A DNA stretch of 64,000 bases from Nitrospirillum amazonense (GCF_007828035.1 NZ_VITV01000003.1:558001-622000); one strand, 5' to 3'. Counted from the first letter of the stretch, positions 26,024 to 36,897 are shown. Numbers and translations are program-made. The notes: generated by a model not told the origin, from the letters alone.

Positions 26024-28314
26024 TGACTTTGCCCGAGCAGCCCCGCGCCCTGGGTGGTGGTCCCATCCTCCCCCGGCGCCTCACCGCCGCCCCGCCGGCC
26101 CCCCGCCCCGTCTACATGCCCCCGCCGCAGCAACAGCAGCGGGACGTGCTGGACACCTACCGCAAGATCTGGGCGCACCGGCGCCTGGTGCTGGCCTGCA
26201 CCGTCGGCACGGCCCTGCTGGCCGGCATCGTCGGCTGGAGCATGCCATCGCGCTACACCTCGGAATCCCGGGTGCTGGTGGGCGTGCCCCAGCCCTCGCT
26301 GGAAGGCATCGGCCCCACCATGGCGTCCATGACCTTCAACGCCGAGCGGGTGCAGAGCGAGGGGCTGGTGGCCCAGTCGCGCGAACTGGCCCAGAAGGTG
26401 GTCGACCGGCTGCACCTGAACGACGATCCGGAGTTCAATCCGGACGCCAAGACAGCGGCGCCGCAGATCCCCGCCTGGGCCCGGCTGGTGCCCACCAGCG
26501 TGGCGGAATGGCTGACCAAGCCGAAGGCCAAGCCGCCGGAAACGCCGGAACAGCAGGCCCGCACGGCCGCTATAATCAACAACCGCACGGTCGACATCCT
26601 GTTGTCCAAGCTGGACATCGCCACGGTCGGCCGTTCGGACGTCCTGAAGATATCCGCCACCACCCGCGATCCGGAAACCGCCTCGCTGGTCGCCAACGCC
26701 GTCGCCGACGCCTATCTGGCGGAACAGCGCGACGTGAAGGTCGGCACTGCCAGCCGGGTCGAGGAGTACATGGAGGGCCGCATTGCCGACCTGCGCAAAC
26801 AGGTCGAGGACAGCGAGAAGGCGATCGAGGACTACCGCAAGCAATACGGCCTGTATGATCAGCAGAACGGCACCGGCATCATGGGCCAGCGCCTGACGGA
26901 GCTGAACACCCAGCTGATCACCGCCCAGACCGCCAAGGCCGACGCCGAGGCGCACCTGAGCGACGCCCAGAACCTGATGCGCCAGGGCATCACCGGCGAC
27001 AGCGTGCCGGAAGTGTTGAACAACCCGCTGATCCAGTCGCTGAAGCAGCAGCAGGCCGCCGCCGAGCAGCGCCTGGCGCAGCTGTCCGCCACCTACGGCG
27101 ACAAGCATCCGCAGGTCACCGACGCCAAGGCGCAGATCGCCGACGCCCAGCGCAAGATCAAGGCGGAGATGCAGGGCATCATCAACGGCCTGCAGAACGT
27201 GGCCCGCACGGCCAACGCCCGCTACCAGGCCGTGCTGCGCGACTTCAACGAGGCCAAGGGCTCCCTGGGCTCAGACAACCAGAACGCCATCCACCTGGAG
27301 GCGATGGAGCGCGACGCCGCCGTCAACCGGCACCTGCTGGAAACCATGCTGACGGAGGAGAAGCGCCTGATCGGCCGCCAGCAGCTGGAGGCGCCCGACG
27401 CCCGCGTCATCTCCCGCGCCACCCCGCCGGTGTCCGCCAGCTATCCGCCCAAGGCCCTGATCCTGCTGCTGGGCACCCTGGTTGGCGCCGTGGCCGGCAT
27501 GCTGATCGCGCTGCTGATGGAGGAGGCCGACCAGACCTTCCGCCAGAGCAGCCAGATCGAAAGCGCCACGGGCATCCCGGTCGTGGCCCTGGTGCCGGAG
27601 GTGAAGGGCAAGTCGCCCACCGCCCAGGTGCTGCGCGAGCCGGTGTCCCCCTTCGCCGAAACCCTGCGCAAAATCCACATCGCGCTGGAATTGTCGGAGA
27701 TGGAGTACAGCCCCCGCACGGTGCTGCTGTCCTCCGCCGCGCCCGGCGAAGGCAAGAGCGTCATCATCGCCGCCCTGGGCCGCCTGCTGGCCAGCCACGG
27801 CCGGCGCATCCTGATCGTGGATTGCGACTGGCGCTCACCCTCGCAGCACAAGCTGTTCAACGTGTCGAACAAGCACGGCCTGGCTTCGCTGCTGACCGAT
27901 GACAGTGTGGTGCTGGACGACTGCATCCATCACGACACCCTGTCGGGGCTGGAGCTGATCACCGCCGGCCACTGGACGTCCAAGGACACCCGCATGCTGA
28001 CGTCCGACCGGATGCGGGTTCTGCTGCAGACCTTCGCCAAGAACTATGACCTGGTGCTGATCGACACGGCGCCGGTGCTGGTGGGGGCCGAGGTGCTGGC
28101 CATGTCGCGGATGGTGGACAAGGTGCTGTTCACCGTGCGCTGGGACCATACGCGCCGCAACGCCGCTCTGCAGGCCCTGCGCCAGCTGGTGGAGGTGCAG
28201 TGCGACCTGACCGGCGTGATCATGTCCCGGGTCGATCCGCGCCGCTACCGCCAGTACGGCTACGGCCCGCTGAACTATGACTACGCCCGCCCCCTGGCCG
28301 ATCACTTCGGCTGA
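26023..28314 (+). CDS. Polysaccharide co-polymerase/tyrosine autokinase (Wzc/GumC-like)
   Basis: A chain-length determinant fused to a bacterial tyrosine kinase, 763 residues. The N-terminal Wzz domain has two flanking membrane helices (LVLACTVGTALLAGIVGWSM near residue 55 and ALILLLGTLVGAVAGMLIAL near 485) and a long coiled-coil periplasmic part. The cytoplasmic kinase has Walker A SAAPGEGKSV, Walker A' ILIVDCDW and Walker B LVLIDTAPVL. The C-terminus has several Tyr (YRQYGYGPLNYDYARP), the expected autophosphorylation cluster. It regulates polymer length together with the Wza-type protein. Confidence 0.94.
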   Translation: MTLPEQPRALGGGPILPRRLTAAPPAPRPVYMPPPQQQQRDVLDTYRKIWAHRRLVLACTVGTALLAGIVGWSMPSRYTSESRVLVGVPQPSLEGIGPTMASMTFNAERVQSEGLVAQSRELAQKVVDRLHLNDDPEFNPDAKTAAPQIPAWARLVPTSVAEWLTKPKAKPPETPEQQARTAAIINNRTVDILLSKLDIATVGRSDVLKISATTRDPETASLVANAVADAYLAEQRDVKVGTASRVEEYMEGRIADLRKQVEDSEKAIEDYRKQYGLYDQQNGTGIMGQRLTELNTQLITAQTAKADAEAHLSDAQNLMRQGITGDSVPEVLNNPLIQSLKQQQAAAEQRLAQLSATYGDKHPQVTDAKAQIADAQRKIKAEMQGIINGLQNVARTANARYQAVLRDFNEAKGSLGSDNQNAIHLEAMERDAAVNRHLLETMLTEEKRLIGRQQLEAPDARVISRATPPVSASYPPKALILLLGTLVGAVAGMLIALLMEEADQTFRQSSQIESATGIPVVALVPEVKGKSPTAQVLREPVSPFAETLRKIHIALELSEMEYSPRTVLLSSAAPGEGKSVIIAALGRLLASHGRRILIVDCDWRSPSQHKLFNVSNKHGLASLLTDDSVVLDDCIHHDTLSGLELITAGHWTSKDTRMLTSDRMRVLLQTFAKNYDLVLIDTAPVLVGAEVLAMSRMVDKVLFTVRWDHTRRNAALQALRQLVEVQCDLTGVIMSRVDPRRYRQYGYGPLNYDYARPLADHFG

Positions 28315-28335
28315 TCCACACTTGAGGACAGCGCC

Positions 28336-29655
28336 ATGGAGCGAGAGGCCCTGCGTGACTTGCCGCCAGAGGGGGTGAAGGGGATAGATCTTCCTCCTTC
28401 CTCCGTCCCCTCCCCCCAGGCGGCCCTTTTGACCCGCGCCTATTCGCCGGAACTTATCGGCTCTGCCCCGCAGTGCGCCGATCTGGCGGAATGGCTGACC
28501 CGGCTGGGCTGCGAGACCACGGTGTTCACGGGCCTACCCTATTATCCGGGCAACGAAGTCTTCACCCAGTACAAGGACTTCAAGGGCGGTCACGAGGTGC
28601 TGAACGGGGTGCGGGTCGAACGCCTGCGGGCCATGATCCCCCGCAAGGGGTCAGCCAAGGCGCGCATCCTGGCCGAGGCCAGCTTCCTGCTGGCGGGGCT
28701 GTGGGCCCGGGCCTCGGGCCGGCTCAAGCCCAAGCCCCTGGTCATCAGCCTCTGTCCTTCCATCCTTACCGTCGCGCTGGGCTGCCTGGTCCGCCAGCGC
28801 GACGGCCGGCACGTTGCCATCATCCATGACATCCAGTCCGGCATGGCCCAGGGGTTGAACATGGTGTCCAGCGGCGGCCTGGTGAAGGCGATGCGCTGGT
28901 GCGAGCGCACCGTGCTGAACCGGGTGGACCTGATCGTCGTGCTGACAGACCACATGGCCGAGCAACTGCGGGACCTAGGCGTGACGCAGGACATCGAGGT
29001 CGTGCCCATCTGGGTCGACACCGACCGCCTATATCCCGACACGCCCAAGGTGCCGGCCAACGATGGACCGGCCATCATCCCGGCGCCCAAGATCGCCGCG
29101 CGGCTGCTGTACAGCGGCAACTTCGGCCTGAAGCAGGGCCTGGGCCAGGTCCTGTCCATGGCGGAGGAGTTGCAGCGCCAGACCGACGACGTGGAGATCA
29201 TCCTGCGGGGCAGCGGCGCCATGCGCGCCACCCTGGAGGAGGAGATCGCCGCCCGCGCGCTGCGCCGGGTCCGCGTCACCGGCCTGCTTCCCCCCGACCA
29301 GCTGCGCCAGGGCCTGACCGAGGGCGACATCCACCTGGTACCGCAGGAGCCGGAGGCCGCCGCCTTCGCCATCCCATCCAAGATCTTCAACATCATGGCG
29401 GTGGGCCGCCCCTTCGTCACCACGGCCAACCCGCACAGCCCCTTGTGGCACCTGCGGGAACGCAGCGGCGCCTTCATCTGCGTGCCACCCCATGACACCG
29501 CGGCCTTCACCGAGGCCGTGCTGCGCCTGGTGCGGGATGCGGGCCTGCGCCGGGAACTGGGGGCCCGGGGCCGGCGTTTCGTGGAACAGCATTATTCCCG
29601 GTCCCACGTCCTGGGGGGATTGGTCCGGCGACTGGATGCGCTCTATGCCAAGTAA
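28336..29655 (+). CDS. Glycosyltransferase family 4 (WcaI-like)
   Basis: A GT-B glycosyltransferase of 439 residues. [22 protein letters not shown] with FTGLPYYPG and [13 protein letters not shown] is the pattern of WcaI-type transferases of colanic acid synthesis, and the C-terminal half has the nucleotide-sugar region ([14 protein letters not shown], then [20 protein letters not shown]). The first 35 residues are Pro-rich and poorly conserved, so a later start is possible. It overlaps the next gene by about 11 bases. The sugar added cannot be told from the sequence. Confidence 0.88.
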   Translation: MEREALRDLPPEGVKGIDLPPSSVPSPQAALLTRAYSPELIGSAPQCADLAEWLTRLGCETTVFTGLPYYPGNEVFTQYKDFKGGHEVLNGVRVERLRAMIPRKGSAKARILAEASFLLAGLWARASGRLKPKPLVISLCPSILTVALGCLVRQRDGRHVAIIHDIQSGMAQGLNMVSSGGLVKAMRWCERTVLNRVDLIVVLTDHMAEQLRDLGVTQDIEVVPIWVDTDRLYPDTPKVPANDGPAIIPAPKIAARLLYSGNFGLKQGLGQVLSMAEELQRQTDDVEIILRGSGAMRATLEEEIAARALRRVRVTGLLPPDQLRQGLTEGDIHLVPQEPEAAAFAIPSKIFNIMAVGRPFVTTANPHSPLWHLRERSGAFICVPPHDTAAFTEAVLRLVRDAGLRRELGARGRRFVEQHYSRSHVLGGLVRRLDALYAK

Positions 29656-30907
29656 GTCACCAGCGGGGGCCCAGGCCAAACCCCTGGCCGACGGCCCCCG
29701 CTCCTTCGTCATCTTCGAGCCGGACGCGGAGGGCCACCCCTGCGAATGGCTGAAGCACCTGATGCACTTCGCCGCCGCGGACAAGCGGGACTACCGCGTC
29801 ACCTTCGTCGTGGCGCGCGAACTGTATGACGAGCTGGCGGCCGATGGCGCCGCCAGTCGCCACGACCGCGTGCAGGTCCTGGCGCTGGAACCGTCGGAGC
29901 AGGCGCTGTGCCGCCACCCCCTGCTGCCGGTGCGCGGCTTCGCCCGCTGGTGGGTCATGCGCCGCTATCTGGAGCGCACGGGGTCCGAAGCCGGGCACTT
30001 CCTGTCGCTGGACCATTTGACCCTGCCCCTGGCGCTGTCGCTGGGCGCGCGGGGCCGCCGCCTGTGCGGCATCCTGTTCCGCCCGTCCGTCCACTACCGC
30101 GCCCTGGGCAGCTATGAGCCCAGCCTGAAGGAGTGGCTGCGCGACGCGCGCAAGGCCCTGCTCTACCCCCTCATGCTGCGCAATTCCGCAGTCCACCGCG
30201 TCCTGACGCTGGACCCGTACTTCCCGACCTACGCCCACGACCACTACGGCCAGGGGGGGAAGGTGCGCACCGTGGTCGACCCCGTCCATCCCTTCGTGAA
30301 CGAGACGGCAGAGGAACGGACGCTGGCCGACAGCATGCCCACCGATCGCGTCACCTTGCTGCTGTTCGGATTCTTAAGCGAGCGCAAGGGCGTGCTGTCC
30401 CTGCTTGACGCGCTGTGCCAGCTACCGGCGGAAGCGGCGGCCAAGGTGGGCGTCATGATCGCCGGCAAGGTGGATCCCGCCTTGCGCGACCGGGTGTATG
30501 CCGCCCTGAAAAAGGTGATCCAGGAACAGCCCGAGCTGTGGATTCACCTGGAGGACCGCCGCCTGACCAGCGGTGAGATCAACGCCCTGATCAAGGAGGC
30601 GTCGGTCGTGCTGGCCCCCTACCAGCGCTTCGTGGGGTCCAGCGGCGTGTTGCTGTGGGCGGCGCAGGCGGGCAAGCCGGTGCTGACGCAGGATTTGGGC
30701 CTGCTGGGCTGCCTGGCCCGAACCCATAGGTTAGGTCTCGCGCTGGATACGACCGATAGCGAAGTTCTCTCCAAAGGAATAGAATATATATCGGAAAGCG
30801 ACACCCGTAGCTATTTCGATCAAGAAGCGGCAGCCAACTATATCCGCCATCAGAGTCCGCAGAACTTCGCTTCCGAAATATTTTCCAGCCTCATGGGCAC
30901 TCCCTGA
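29645..30907 (+). CDS. Putative glycosyltransferase
   Basis: A 420-residue protein with no strong motif in the N-terminal half ([19 protein letters not shown]). The C-terminal half resembles GT-B/GT4 enzymes: [21 protein letters not shown], and [30 protein letters not shown], the usual donor-binding stretch with Gly-Val-Leu rather than Glu-Gly. Its place between two transferases fits a role in building the repeat unit. It overlaps the preceding gene; an ATG at 29636 is also possible. The last 60 codons are less GC-rich than the rest. Confidence 0.75.
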   Translation: MPSKSPAGAQAKPLADGPRSFVIFEPDAEGHPCEWLKHLMHFAAADKRDYRVTFVVARELYDELAADGAASRHDRVQVLALEPSEQALCRHPLLPVRGFARWWVMRRYLERTGSEAGHFLSLDHLTLPLALSLGARGRRLCGILFRPSVHYRALGSYEPSLKEWLRDARKALLYPLMLRNSAVHRVLTLDPYFPTYAHDHYGQGGKVRTVVDPVHPFVNETAEERTLADSMPTDRVTLLLFGFLSERKGVLSLLDALCQLPAEAAAKVGVMIAGKVDPALRDRVYAALKKVIQEQPELWIHLEDRRLTSGEINALIKEASVVLAPYQRFVGSSGVLLWAAQAGKPVLTQDLGLLGCLARTHRLGLALDTTDSEVLSKGIEYISESDTRSYFDQEAAANYIRHQSPQNFASEIFSSLMGTP

Positions 30908-30976
30908 TCGGAGTATATCCGGGATCATTTGCCGCAAGTGCGAACAGGTCCCAGCTTGGTCACAGGACTTCTTGAT

Positions 30977-30994
30977 TCAGGCGTGGCCTGATTT
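30977..30994 (+). terminator. Small hairpin followed by TTT
   Basis: TCAGGC-GTG-GCCTGA with TTT right after, 70 bases beyond the glycosyltransferase stop. It is a weak candidate terminator; a GGTCACAGG motif lies just before it at 30958-30966. Confidence 0.4.
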
Positions 30995-31090
30995 AGGCGA
31001 ACTCGGCTGTTGATCAGCCACCCTTGGCCAGACCGTCGCACCTGCGTGGGCGGCCGTGGCCACCGGTCGCCGCATTCAGGAACCCAACCC

Positions 31091-32602
31091 ATGCCCCCAG
31101 CCCTGTCCGAAGCCCTTTCCACCCCCCTCGTCACGCTGCGGGAGACCCAGGCGGTAGCCGTTCCCGCGGCCGAGACCCACCGCCTGCGCAATGGCCGCCC
31201 CCTGGCGCCGCAGGTAATCACCGGCACCGTCGCCGCCATCGACGCCCTGGCCATCCTTGCTACCGGCCTAGCCGCCTCCGCCCTCGCGGACGGCACCGTG
31301 GCCCGCCCCCTGTTCGGCCTGGTGCTGATCATCGGCCTGGCGCTGGGCATGTATGCCCTGCGCTGGACCGGCGCGCGGCAGCTGAACCGCCTGTACAAGC
31401 CGGCCGATGGACTGCTGCCCCTGGCCCTGGCCTGGGCTGCCACGGCCGGCAGCTTGGTCGCGCTGCTGTACCTGCTGGGCGCCTTCGACCCACCCATGAC
31501 CAGCTGGCTGGCCATCTGGTCGCTGCTGGCGCTGGGGGCCCTGGTGGCGGGGCGCCTGGCGACCTGCCTGACCGTGGGTACCTGCCAGCGCGCCGGGCGC
31601 CTGACCCAGGCCGTGGCCATCGTCGGCACGGGGCCGGAGGGCCAGCGCCTGCTGCGCCGGTATCGCGCCAACCCGCGTGACGACCGCCACGTGGTGGGCG
31701 TCTATGACGACAACCGCGCCGGCCACGCGCGCTTCTGCGTCGGCTACCCCATCCGCGGCGGTTTGGACGACCTGCTGACCGAAATCCGCGAGGGCCGGGT
31801 GGACCGGGTGATCCTGGCCATGCCGCTGTCGGACGACAATCACGCCCTGGGCGCGGCCCTGGCCAAGCTGAGCCTGGCGCCGGTGGACGTGGGCATCAGC
31901 CTGGATCAGGTGGAAATCCACCGCCAAGCGGGCGGATGGCGCGAAGGTGCCGGCGATGAGCCGCCGGTGCTGGACCTGCTGAGCCACCCGCTGACCGGTT
32001 GGCGGGCCATTGCCAAGACGGTCGAGGACCGGGTGCTGGCCGCCATCATCCTGGTCATGATCTCGCCCATCATGCTGGCCATCGCCGTGGCCATCAAACT
32101 GGAGAGCAAGGGCCCCATCCTCTTCAAGCAGAAGCGCCACGGCTACAACAACCAGCTGATCGAGGTGTACAAGTTCCGCTCCATGTACCACCACATGGCG
32201 GATGCGAACGCCGAGAAGCTGGCGCAGCGCAACGACCCCCGCATCACCCGCCTGGGCCGCATCCTGCGCCGCACCAGCCTGGATGAGCTGCCGCAGTTCA
32301 TCAACGTGCTGCGGGGCGAGATGTCCATCGTCGGCCCCCGCCCCCACGCCCAGTCGGCCAAGGCGGGCGGCCTGCTGTACCGCGACGCCGTCGCCCATTA
32401 CGACAGCCGCCACCGCATGAAGCCCGGCATCACCGGCCTGGCCCAGGTCAGCGGCTGGCGGGGCGAGACCAGCACCGTGGAACACATCGTGAAGCGGGTG
32501 GAGCACGACCTCCGCTACATCGAGACCTGGACCGTGCTGGGCGACCTGAAAATCATCGCCCGCACCATCACCAGCAGCATCTTCACCAAGAACGCCTACT
32601 GA
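31091..32602 (+). CDS. Undecaprenyl-phosphate glucose phosphotransferase (WcaJ/GumD type)
   Basis: The initiating enzyme, which transfers a hexose-1-phosphate (usually glucose) to undecaprenyl phosphate at the inner membrane. The 504-residue product has four N-terminal helices, a CoA-binding-like domain ([17 protein letters not shown]), a fifth helix ([19 protein letters not shown]) and the catalytic bacterial sugar transferase domain with [26 protein letters not shown] and GPRPH. The ATG at 31091 was chosen by domain length; the frame runs open to 31010. It is followed by a clear hairpin. Confidence 0.94.
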   Translation: MPPALSEALSTPLVTLRETQAVAVPAAETHRLRNGRPLAPQVITGTVAAIDALAILATGLAASALADGTVARPLFGLVLIIGLALGMYALRWTGARQLNRLYKPADGLLPLALAWAATAGSLVALLYLLGAFDPPMTSWLAIWSLLALGALVAGRLATCLTVGTCQRAGRLTQAVAIVGTGPEGQRLLRRYRANPRDDRHVVGVYDDNRAGHARFCVGYPIRGGLDDLLTEIREGRVDRVILAMPLSDDNHALGAALAKLSLAPVDVGISLDQVEIHRQAGGWREGAGDEPPVLDLLSHPLTGWRAIAKTVEDRVLAAIILVMISPIMLAIAVAIKLESKGPILFKQKRHGYNNQLIEVYKFRSMYHHMADANAEKLAQRNDPRITRLGRILRRTSLDELPQFINVLRGEMSIVGPRPHAQSAKAGGLLYRDAVAHYDSRHRMKPGITGLAQVSGWRGETSTVEHIVKRVEHDLRYIETWTVLGDLKIIARTITSSIFTKNAY

Positions 32603-32605
32603 CGC

Positions 32606-32636
32606 CAACGGCAAGAGGCTGTGCCTCTTGCCGTTG
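32606..32636 (+). terminator. 13-base-pair hairpin after the initiating transferase
   Basis: CAACGGCAAGAGG and CCTCTTGCCGTTG pair perfectly around a 5-base loop, four bases after the stop. No U tract follows, but the position and strength fit termination or mRNA 3'-end protection. Confidence 0.7.
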
Positions 32637-32773
32637 TAGGACGCGACTGCGGCCGCCGGAAGTTTCCGGGGAACGCGGTGGACTGGAAACTGAGGACAAG
32701 CCAAGCCGCCGGATGGCGGCGCCCGGCGCCTGAGGGTGCCGGCGGCAGACCACCACAGAAGGGACCGTAGCCC

Positions 32774-33973
32774 ATGCGCTGCCTCTGGATCACGCTGGCC
32801 GACCCCGACCCGCCCCACAACGGACAGTTCATCTATTCCGGGGGGCTGATCGGCAGCCTGGCACAAGCGGGCGCCGACATGGCGGTGCTGGGGCTGAGCC
32901 GGCCGGACGGCAAGCGCGCCGATGGCGCGCGCGAGACGCCCGGCGCCGGCGCCATCGCCTGGCACCTGGCAGAGCATAAGCCCCGCTCGCGCTGGAGCAG
33001 CCTGCGGTCCCCCCTGCCCAACATCGCCCACCGCTGCGGCACGCCGGACATGCATGCCCGGCTGCGCCGCCTGCTGGCGACGGAATCGTGGGACAGTGTG
33101 GTGCTGGACGGCGTGGGGTCGGGGTGGGCGCTGGCGGACTTCCTGCGCCGCTACCCCGACCGCCACAACCGGCCCAAGCTGGTTTACGTGTCGCACAACC
33201 ACGAGGAATCGTTGCGCGCCCAGCTGGCGCAAAACCAATCCAACCTGCTGAAGCACCAGGCGATGCGCTTCGACGCCGCCAAGGTGACGCATCTGGAACG
33301 CGCCATCGTGAAAGAGGCGGACCTGATCACCGCCATCACCCCCGACGACGCCGACCTTTATCGCGAGCGCTGGCCCGACAAGGCCATGGCCGTGGTGACC
33401 CCGGGTTATCGCGCGACGGAGCGTGAGAAGAAGCCCATCAGCCGCGACCTGCCCCGCCGCGCCGTCATCGTCGGCAGCTTCGACTGGATCGCCAAGCGCA
33501 TGAACCTAGAAGAGTTCATCAGCGTGGCCGACGCCATCTTCGCCGCCAACGGCGTGGAGCTGGAGGTGGTGGGCAGCGGCGATGCCACCTTCCTGGCCAG
33601 CATGCGCAAGCGCGTCCTGGCCACCCGCTTCACCGGCACGGTGGACGACGTGCGCCGCCATATGGACGCGGCCCGCATCGCTCTGGTTCCGGAGCGCAAC
33701 GGCGGCGGATTCAAGCTGAAGGTGCTGGACTATGTTTTCAACCGCCTGCCCATCCTGGCCCTGAAGGGCTCGGTGGCCGGCGTGCCGCTGGAGCAGGAGG
33801 AAAGCATCCTGCTGTACCCGGGGCATGAGGACCTGGCCATGGGCGTGGTCCAGTCCATCGACGATCTGGACCGCCTGAACAATCTGCAGGACGCGGCCTA
33901 TCGCGCCTGCCGTGACAGCTTCCACTGGACCAGCAGGGGGCCGCAGTTGCTGACGGCCATCAACGCGGCATGA
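32774..33973 (+). CDS. Glycosyltransferase family 4 protein
   Basis: A 399-residue GT-B transferase. The N-terminus CLWITLADPDPPHNGQFIYSGG is of the type seen in GT4 enzymes of exopolysaccharide clusters; LVYVSHNHEESLR and ADLITAITPDDADLY mark the acceptor domain, and VIVGSFDWIAKRMNL, then RIALVPERNGGGFKLKVLDYV, the donor domain. It is coupled to the next gene by an ATGA overlap (stop 33971-33973, start 33970). Linkage and sugar unknown. Confidence 0.88.
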   Translation: MRCLWITLADPDPPHNGQFIYSGGLIGSLAQAGADMAVLGLSRPDGKRADGARETPGAGAIAWHLAEHKPRSRWSSLRSPLPNIAHRCGTPDMHARLRRLLATESWDSVVLDGVGSGWALADFLRRYPDRHNRPKLVYVSHNHEESLRAQLAQNQSNLLKHQAMRFDAAKVTHLERAIVKEADLITAITPDDADLYRERWPDKAMAVVTPGYRATEREKKPISRDLPRRAVIVGSFDWIAKRMNLEEFISVADAIFAANGVELEVVGSGDATFLASMRKRVLATRFTGTVDDVRRHMDAARIALVPERNGGGFKLKVLDYVFNRLPILALKGSVAGVPLEQEESILLYPGHEDLAMGVVQSIDDLDRLNNLQDAAYRACRDSFHWTSRGPQLLTAINAA

Positions 33974-35394
33974 CGACCTGGACAGAATGGGCGGGATATG
34001 GCGCCGTTCCCCAAGACAGCGCCGCGCAACGCCAGCCGCTGGGGGTGGTGGATTGGGTGCTGCTGGTGGGATTCCTGCTGGGCATCTACACCGGCTTCGC
34101 CATCCAGATCACCCCCAACGTCCCCTTTCCCGCCGCCATTTCCGGCATCACCGGGGTCATCCTGCTGTGGCGCCGGCGGCACCGCATCTCGCCCGCCGGC
34201 CTGGCCGCCTTCTTGGGCGTGACCTTGCTGCTGCTGGCATCCATCCTGTACGCGCCGGGGCTGGACCTCTTGTCCAAGCGCACCACCGGCCTGCTGCAGA
34301 TGATCTATTCGCTGTCCATCTCCTACGCCCTGTTCCTGACGGTGGTGGAAGCGGGGCCGGCCGCCTTTTGCCGGCTGATGCTGGTCTTCATCCTGACCAT
34401 CATCGTCGGCACCCTGCTGGAGACCTATGCCGGCCTGGCCGCCATCAGCGACGCCGTGCGACAGAAAATCTACACCTCCGGCGTCTATGACGCCGACATC
34501 CGGGACGAGCTGCTGTACGGCAAGGTGCGGCCCAAGCTGTTCACCTCGGAACCATCGGCCGTCACCTTCTCCTATACCTTGTTCTCGTTCTGCTGGCTGC
34601 TGACCAGCACCTGGAAATACAAGCGCTTCGGCTATCTCGCCATGATGGCGGCGGCCATGGTCGCCATGCCTGGACCCACCTTGCTGCTGATGCTGCTGCT
34701 GCTGGGCCTGCATGAGATGGTGCCCAAGGGGGAGGAGCACGCGCCCACCCTGCTGAGCGTGCGCCTCATCAAGATCGGCGCCATCGCCGCCCTGGCCCTG
34801 ATCGCCTTCGCCGTCATCGCCAGCTCCGTCTATTCCGCCCGTCTGGATAATATCGCCAACGGCGATGACGAAAGCTTCTTCTACCGCGTCATCGGCCCCT
34901 TCCTGGTGACGGTGGAGGTGTTGAAGAACCACCCCATTCTGGGCATCGGCCTGACGGGCGAGCAGATGATCGCCGACAGCATCGCCACGGTCTTCCTGCG
35001 TTCGGGATCCTTCTCCCCGCTGTGGGCCATCCCGGATCCGCAGGAGGTGATGACCAATTACTTCTGGCTGCACTGGGTATACCTGGGCATCTGCGGCGGC
35101 GTGGTGCTGATACTGGCCATCACCGGCTGGCTGCGCAGCCTGGGCGTTCACGCCCTGGCCCTGTGCTGGCTGGGCTGGGCCATCCTGGGCCAGGCGTCCG
35201 GCGCCTATGTCAGCCCCAAGACCTGGACCGTGCTGATGCTGATCGCGGCCTGCAGCATCCTGCACGCCGAGGCCCACAAGCGTAAGACGGCGCCATCCGC
35301 GCCCATCCCGGCCCCGCCCCCGCCGCCCCGGCCCTATCCGCCGGGCACGCTGGTCGCCATCGGCGGCAACGGCCGGCCCCGACATCGTCCCTAG
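33970..35394 (+). CDS. O-antigen polymerase/ligase-like membrane protein, copy 1
   Basis: A polytopic protein of 474 residues with about 10-12 hydrophobic helices and a central periplasmic loop, the design of Wzy polymerases and WaaL-type ligases. The segments IYTGFAIQITPNVPFPAAI, ASILYAPGLDLLSKRTTG, KLFTSEPSAVTFSYTLFSF and NHPILGIGLTGEQ are shared with the gene directly following. The expected role is polymerising lipid-linked repeat units. The C-terminal tail is Pro-rich. It is the first of two tandem paralogues. Confidence 0.85.
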   Translation: MTTWTEWAGYGAVPQDSAAQRQPLGVVDWVLLVGFLLGIYTGFAIQITPNVPFPAAISGITGVILLWRRRHRISPAGLAAFLGVTLLLLASILYAPGLDLLSKRTTGLLQMIYSLSISYALFLTVVEAGPAAFCRLMLVFILTIIVGTLLETYAGLAAISDAVRQKIYTSGVYDADIRDELLYGKVRPKLFTSEPSAVTFSYTLFSFCWLLTSTWKYKRFGYLAMMAAAMVAMPGPTLLLMLLLLGLHEMVPKGEEHAPTLLSVRLIKIGAIAALALIAFAVIASSVYSARLDNIANGDDESFFYRVIGPFLVTVEVLKNHPILGIGLTGEQMIADSIATVFLRSGSFSPLWAIPDPQEVMTNYFWLHWVYLGICGGVVLILAITGWLRSLGVHALALCWLGWAILGQASGAYVSPKTWTVLMLIAACSILHAEAHKRKTAPSAPIPAPPPPPRPYPPGTLVAIGGNGRPRHRP

Positions 35395-35451
35395 CCGGCG
35401 CATCTGGAAAAGATCGGCCCTTACACCATAGCCACCAAGCCCTGAGGCAGA

Positions 35452-36897
35452 GTGATGACCCTTGTGACCCAGTGGACGGCCCCTGATATCGGCGCATGGG
35501 CGCCGCAGCGATCCTGGAGCCTGGACGGGGGGGTGGACGCGCCCGGACCGGGCATGGCCCGCACCGACTGGGTCCTGCTGGTGGTGTTCCTGCTGGGCAT
35601 CTACACCGGCTTTTCCATCCAGATCACGCCCAACGTGCCCTTCCCCGCCGCCATCGCCGGCATGGCCGGTGTCGTCCTGTTGTGGCGCCGGCGGCATCGC
35701 ATCTCCCCCACCGGGCTGGCGGCCTTCCTGGGCGTGACCTTGCTGCTGCTGGCCTCCATCCTTTACGCGCCGGGCCTGGATTTGCTGTCCAAGCGCACCA
35801 CGGGCCTGCTGCAGATGATGTATTCCCTGGTCATCTCCTACGCCCTGTTCCTGACGGTGGTCGAGGCGGGGGCGGCGGCGTTCTCGCGCCTGATGCTGGT
35901 ATTCATCATCACCATCGTCATCGGCACCCTGCTGGAAAGCTATGCCGGCCTGAACCGCATCAGCGACGCGGTCCGCCTGGCGATCTATCACCAGGGCATC
36001 TACGAGTCCGACATCCGGGACGAGATGCTGTACGGCCGCGTGCGACCCAAGCTGTTCACGACAGAGCCATCGGCCGTCACCTTCGCCTACACCCTGTTCG
36101 CCTTTTCCTGGCTGCTGACCAGTGACTGGAAGTACAAGCGCCTGGGCTATCTGGCCATGACGGCCGCGGCCATGGTGGCCATGCCAGGCCCCACGCTGCT
36201 GCTGCTGGTGCTGCTGCTGGCGCTGCACGAGCTGGGCCCCAGCGACGACGCCAGCCAGTCCACCACCACCCGCATCCTGAAGCTGGCGGCGGTGGGCATC
36301 CTGGCCATAGCCGCCTTCGCCATCGTGGGCAGCACGGTCTACGCCAACCGCCTGCACGAGATCGCCTCTGGCAACGACGAGAGCTTTTTCTACCGCGTCA
36401 TTGGGCCCTTCCTGGTGGCGGTGGACGTGGTGAAGCACCACCCCATCCTGGGCGTTGGCCTGACGGGGGAGCAGCTGGTCAGCGACAACATCGCCGACGT
36501 CTTCCTGCGCTCCGGCGCCTTCAGCCCGCTGTGGAACATCCCAGAGCCCAACGAGGTGCTGATCAACTACTTCTTCCTGCACTGGGTCTATCTGGGCCTG
36601 TGCGGCGGCATCGTCATGATCCTGGCCATCAGCGGCTGGCTGCGCGCCCTGGGCGTGCGCGCCGTGCTGATGTGCTGGCTGTCCTGGGCGGTGCTCGGCC
36701 AGGCGTCCGGCGCCTATGTCAGCCCCAAGACCTGGACCGTGCTGTTCCTGATCGGCGCCTGCAGCGTGCTGCACGCCCGGGCCAAGCGCGCGGCGGAGGC
36801 TCCCGTCCCCGCCCCGCTGGAGCCGCCCGTGATCCTGCCGGCTGCGGCCCTGCCGCCCGCCCCGCCCACCATCCCGCCCCTGGCGGCCCTGCACTGA
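35452..36897 (+). CDS. O-antigen polymerase/ligase-like membrane protein, copy 2
   Basis: A 481-residue paralogue of the preceding protein, highly similar along the whole membrane part (IYTGFSIQITPNVPFPAAI, ASILYAPGLDLLSKRTTG, KLFTTEPSAVTFAYTLF, HHPILGVGLTGEQ) and different mainly in the first 30 residues, loop positions and the Pro-rich tail. It arose by tandem duplication. Both copies keep the aromatic and charged loop residues I can compare, so neither looks decayed. The pair may divide polymerase and ligase roles or make two linkages. Confidence 0.85.
   Translation: MMTLVTQWTAPDIGAWAPQRSWSLDGGVDAPGPGMARTDWVLLVVFLLGIYTGFSIQITPNVPFPAAIAGMAGVVLLWRRRHRISPTGLAAFLGVTLLLLASILYAPGLDLLSKRTTGLLQMMYSLVISYALFLTVVEAGAAAFSRLMLVFIITIVIGTLLESYAGLNRISDAVRLAIYHQGIYESDIRDEMLYGRVRPKLFTTEPSAVTFAYTLFAFSWLLTSDWKYKRLGYLAMTAAAMVAMPGPTLLLLVLLLALHELGPSDDASQSTTTRILKLAAVGILAIAAFAIVGSTVYANRLHEIASGNDESFFYRVIGPFLVAVDVVKHHPILGVGLTGEQLVSDNIADVFLRSGAFSPLWNIPEPNEVLINYFFLHWVYLGLCGGIVMILAISGWLRALGVRAVLMCWLSWAVLGQASGAYVSPKTWTVLFLIGACSVLHARAKRAAEAPVPAPLEPPVILPAAALPPAPPTIPPLAALH

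Noticed and set aside
31268-33292. A 674-codon open frame on the minus strand
   Set aside because: It is opposite the initiating transferase and a glycosyltransferase with clear motifs, crosses their terminator hairpin, and has low-complexity Gln/His-rich text.
33898-36894. A 998-codon open frame on the minus strand
   Set aside because: It runs opposite two recognised membrane proteins. It is His/Gln/Gly-rich and repetitive, the usual mirror image of GC-rich coding DNA. The repeats in it reflect the tandem duplication on the other strand.
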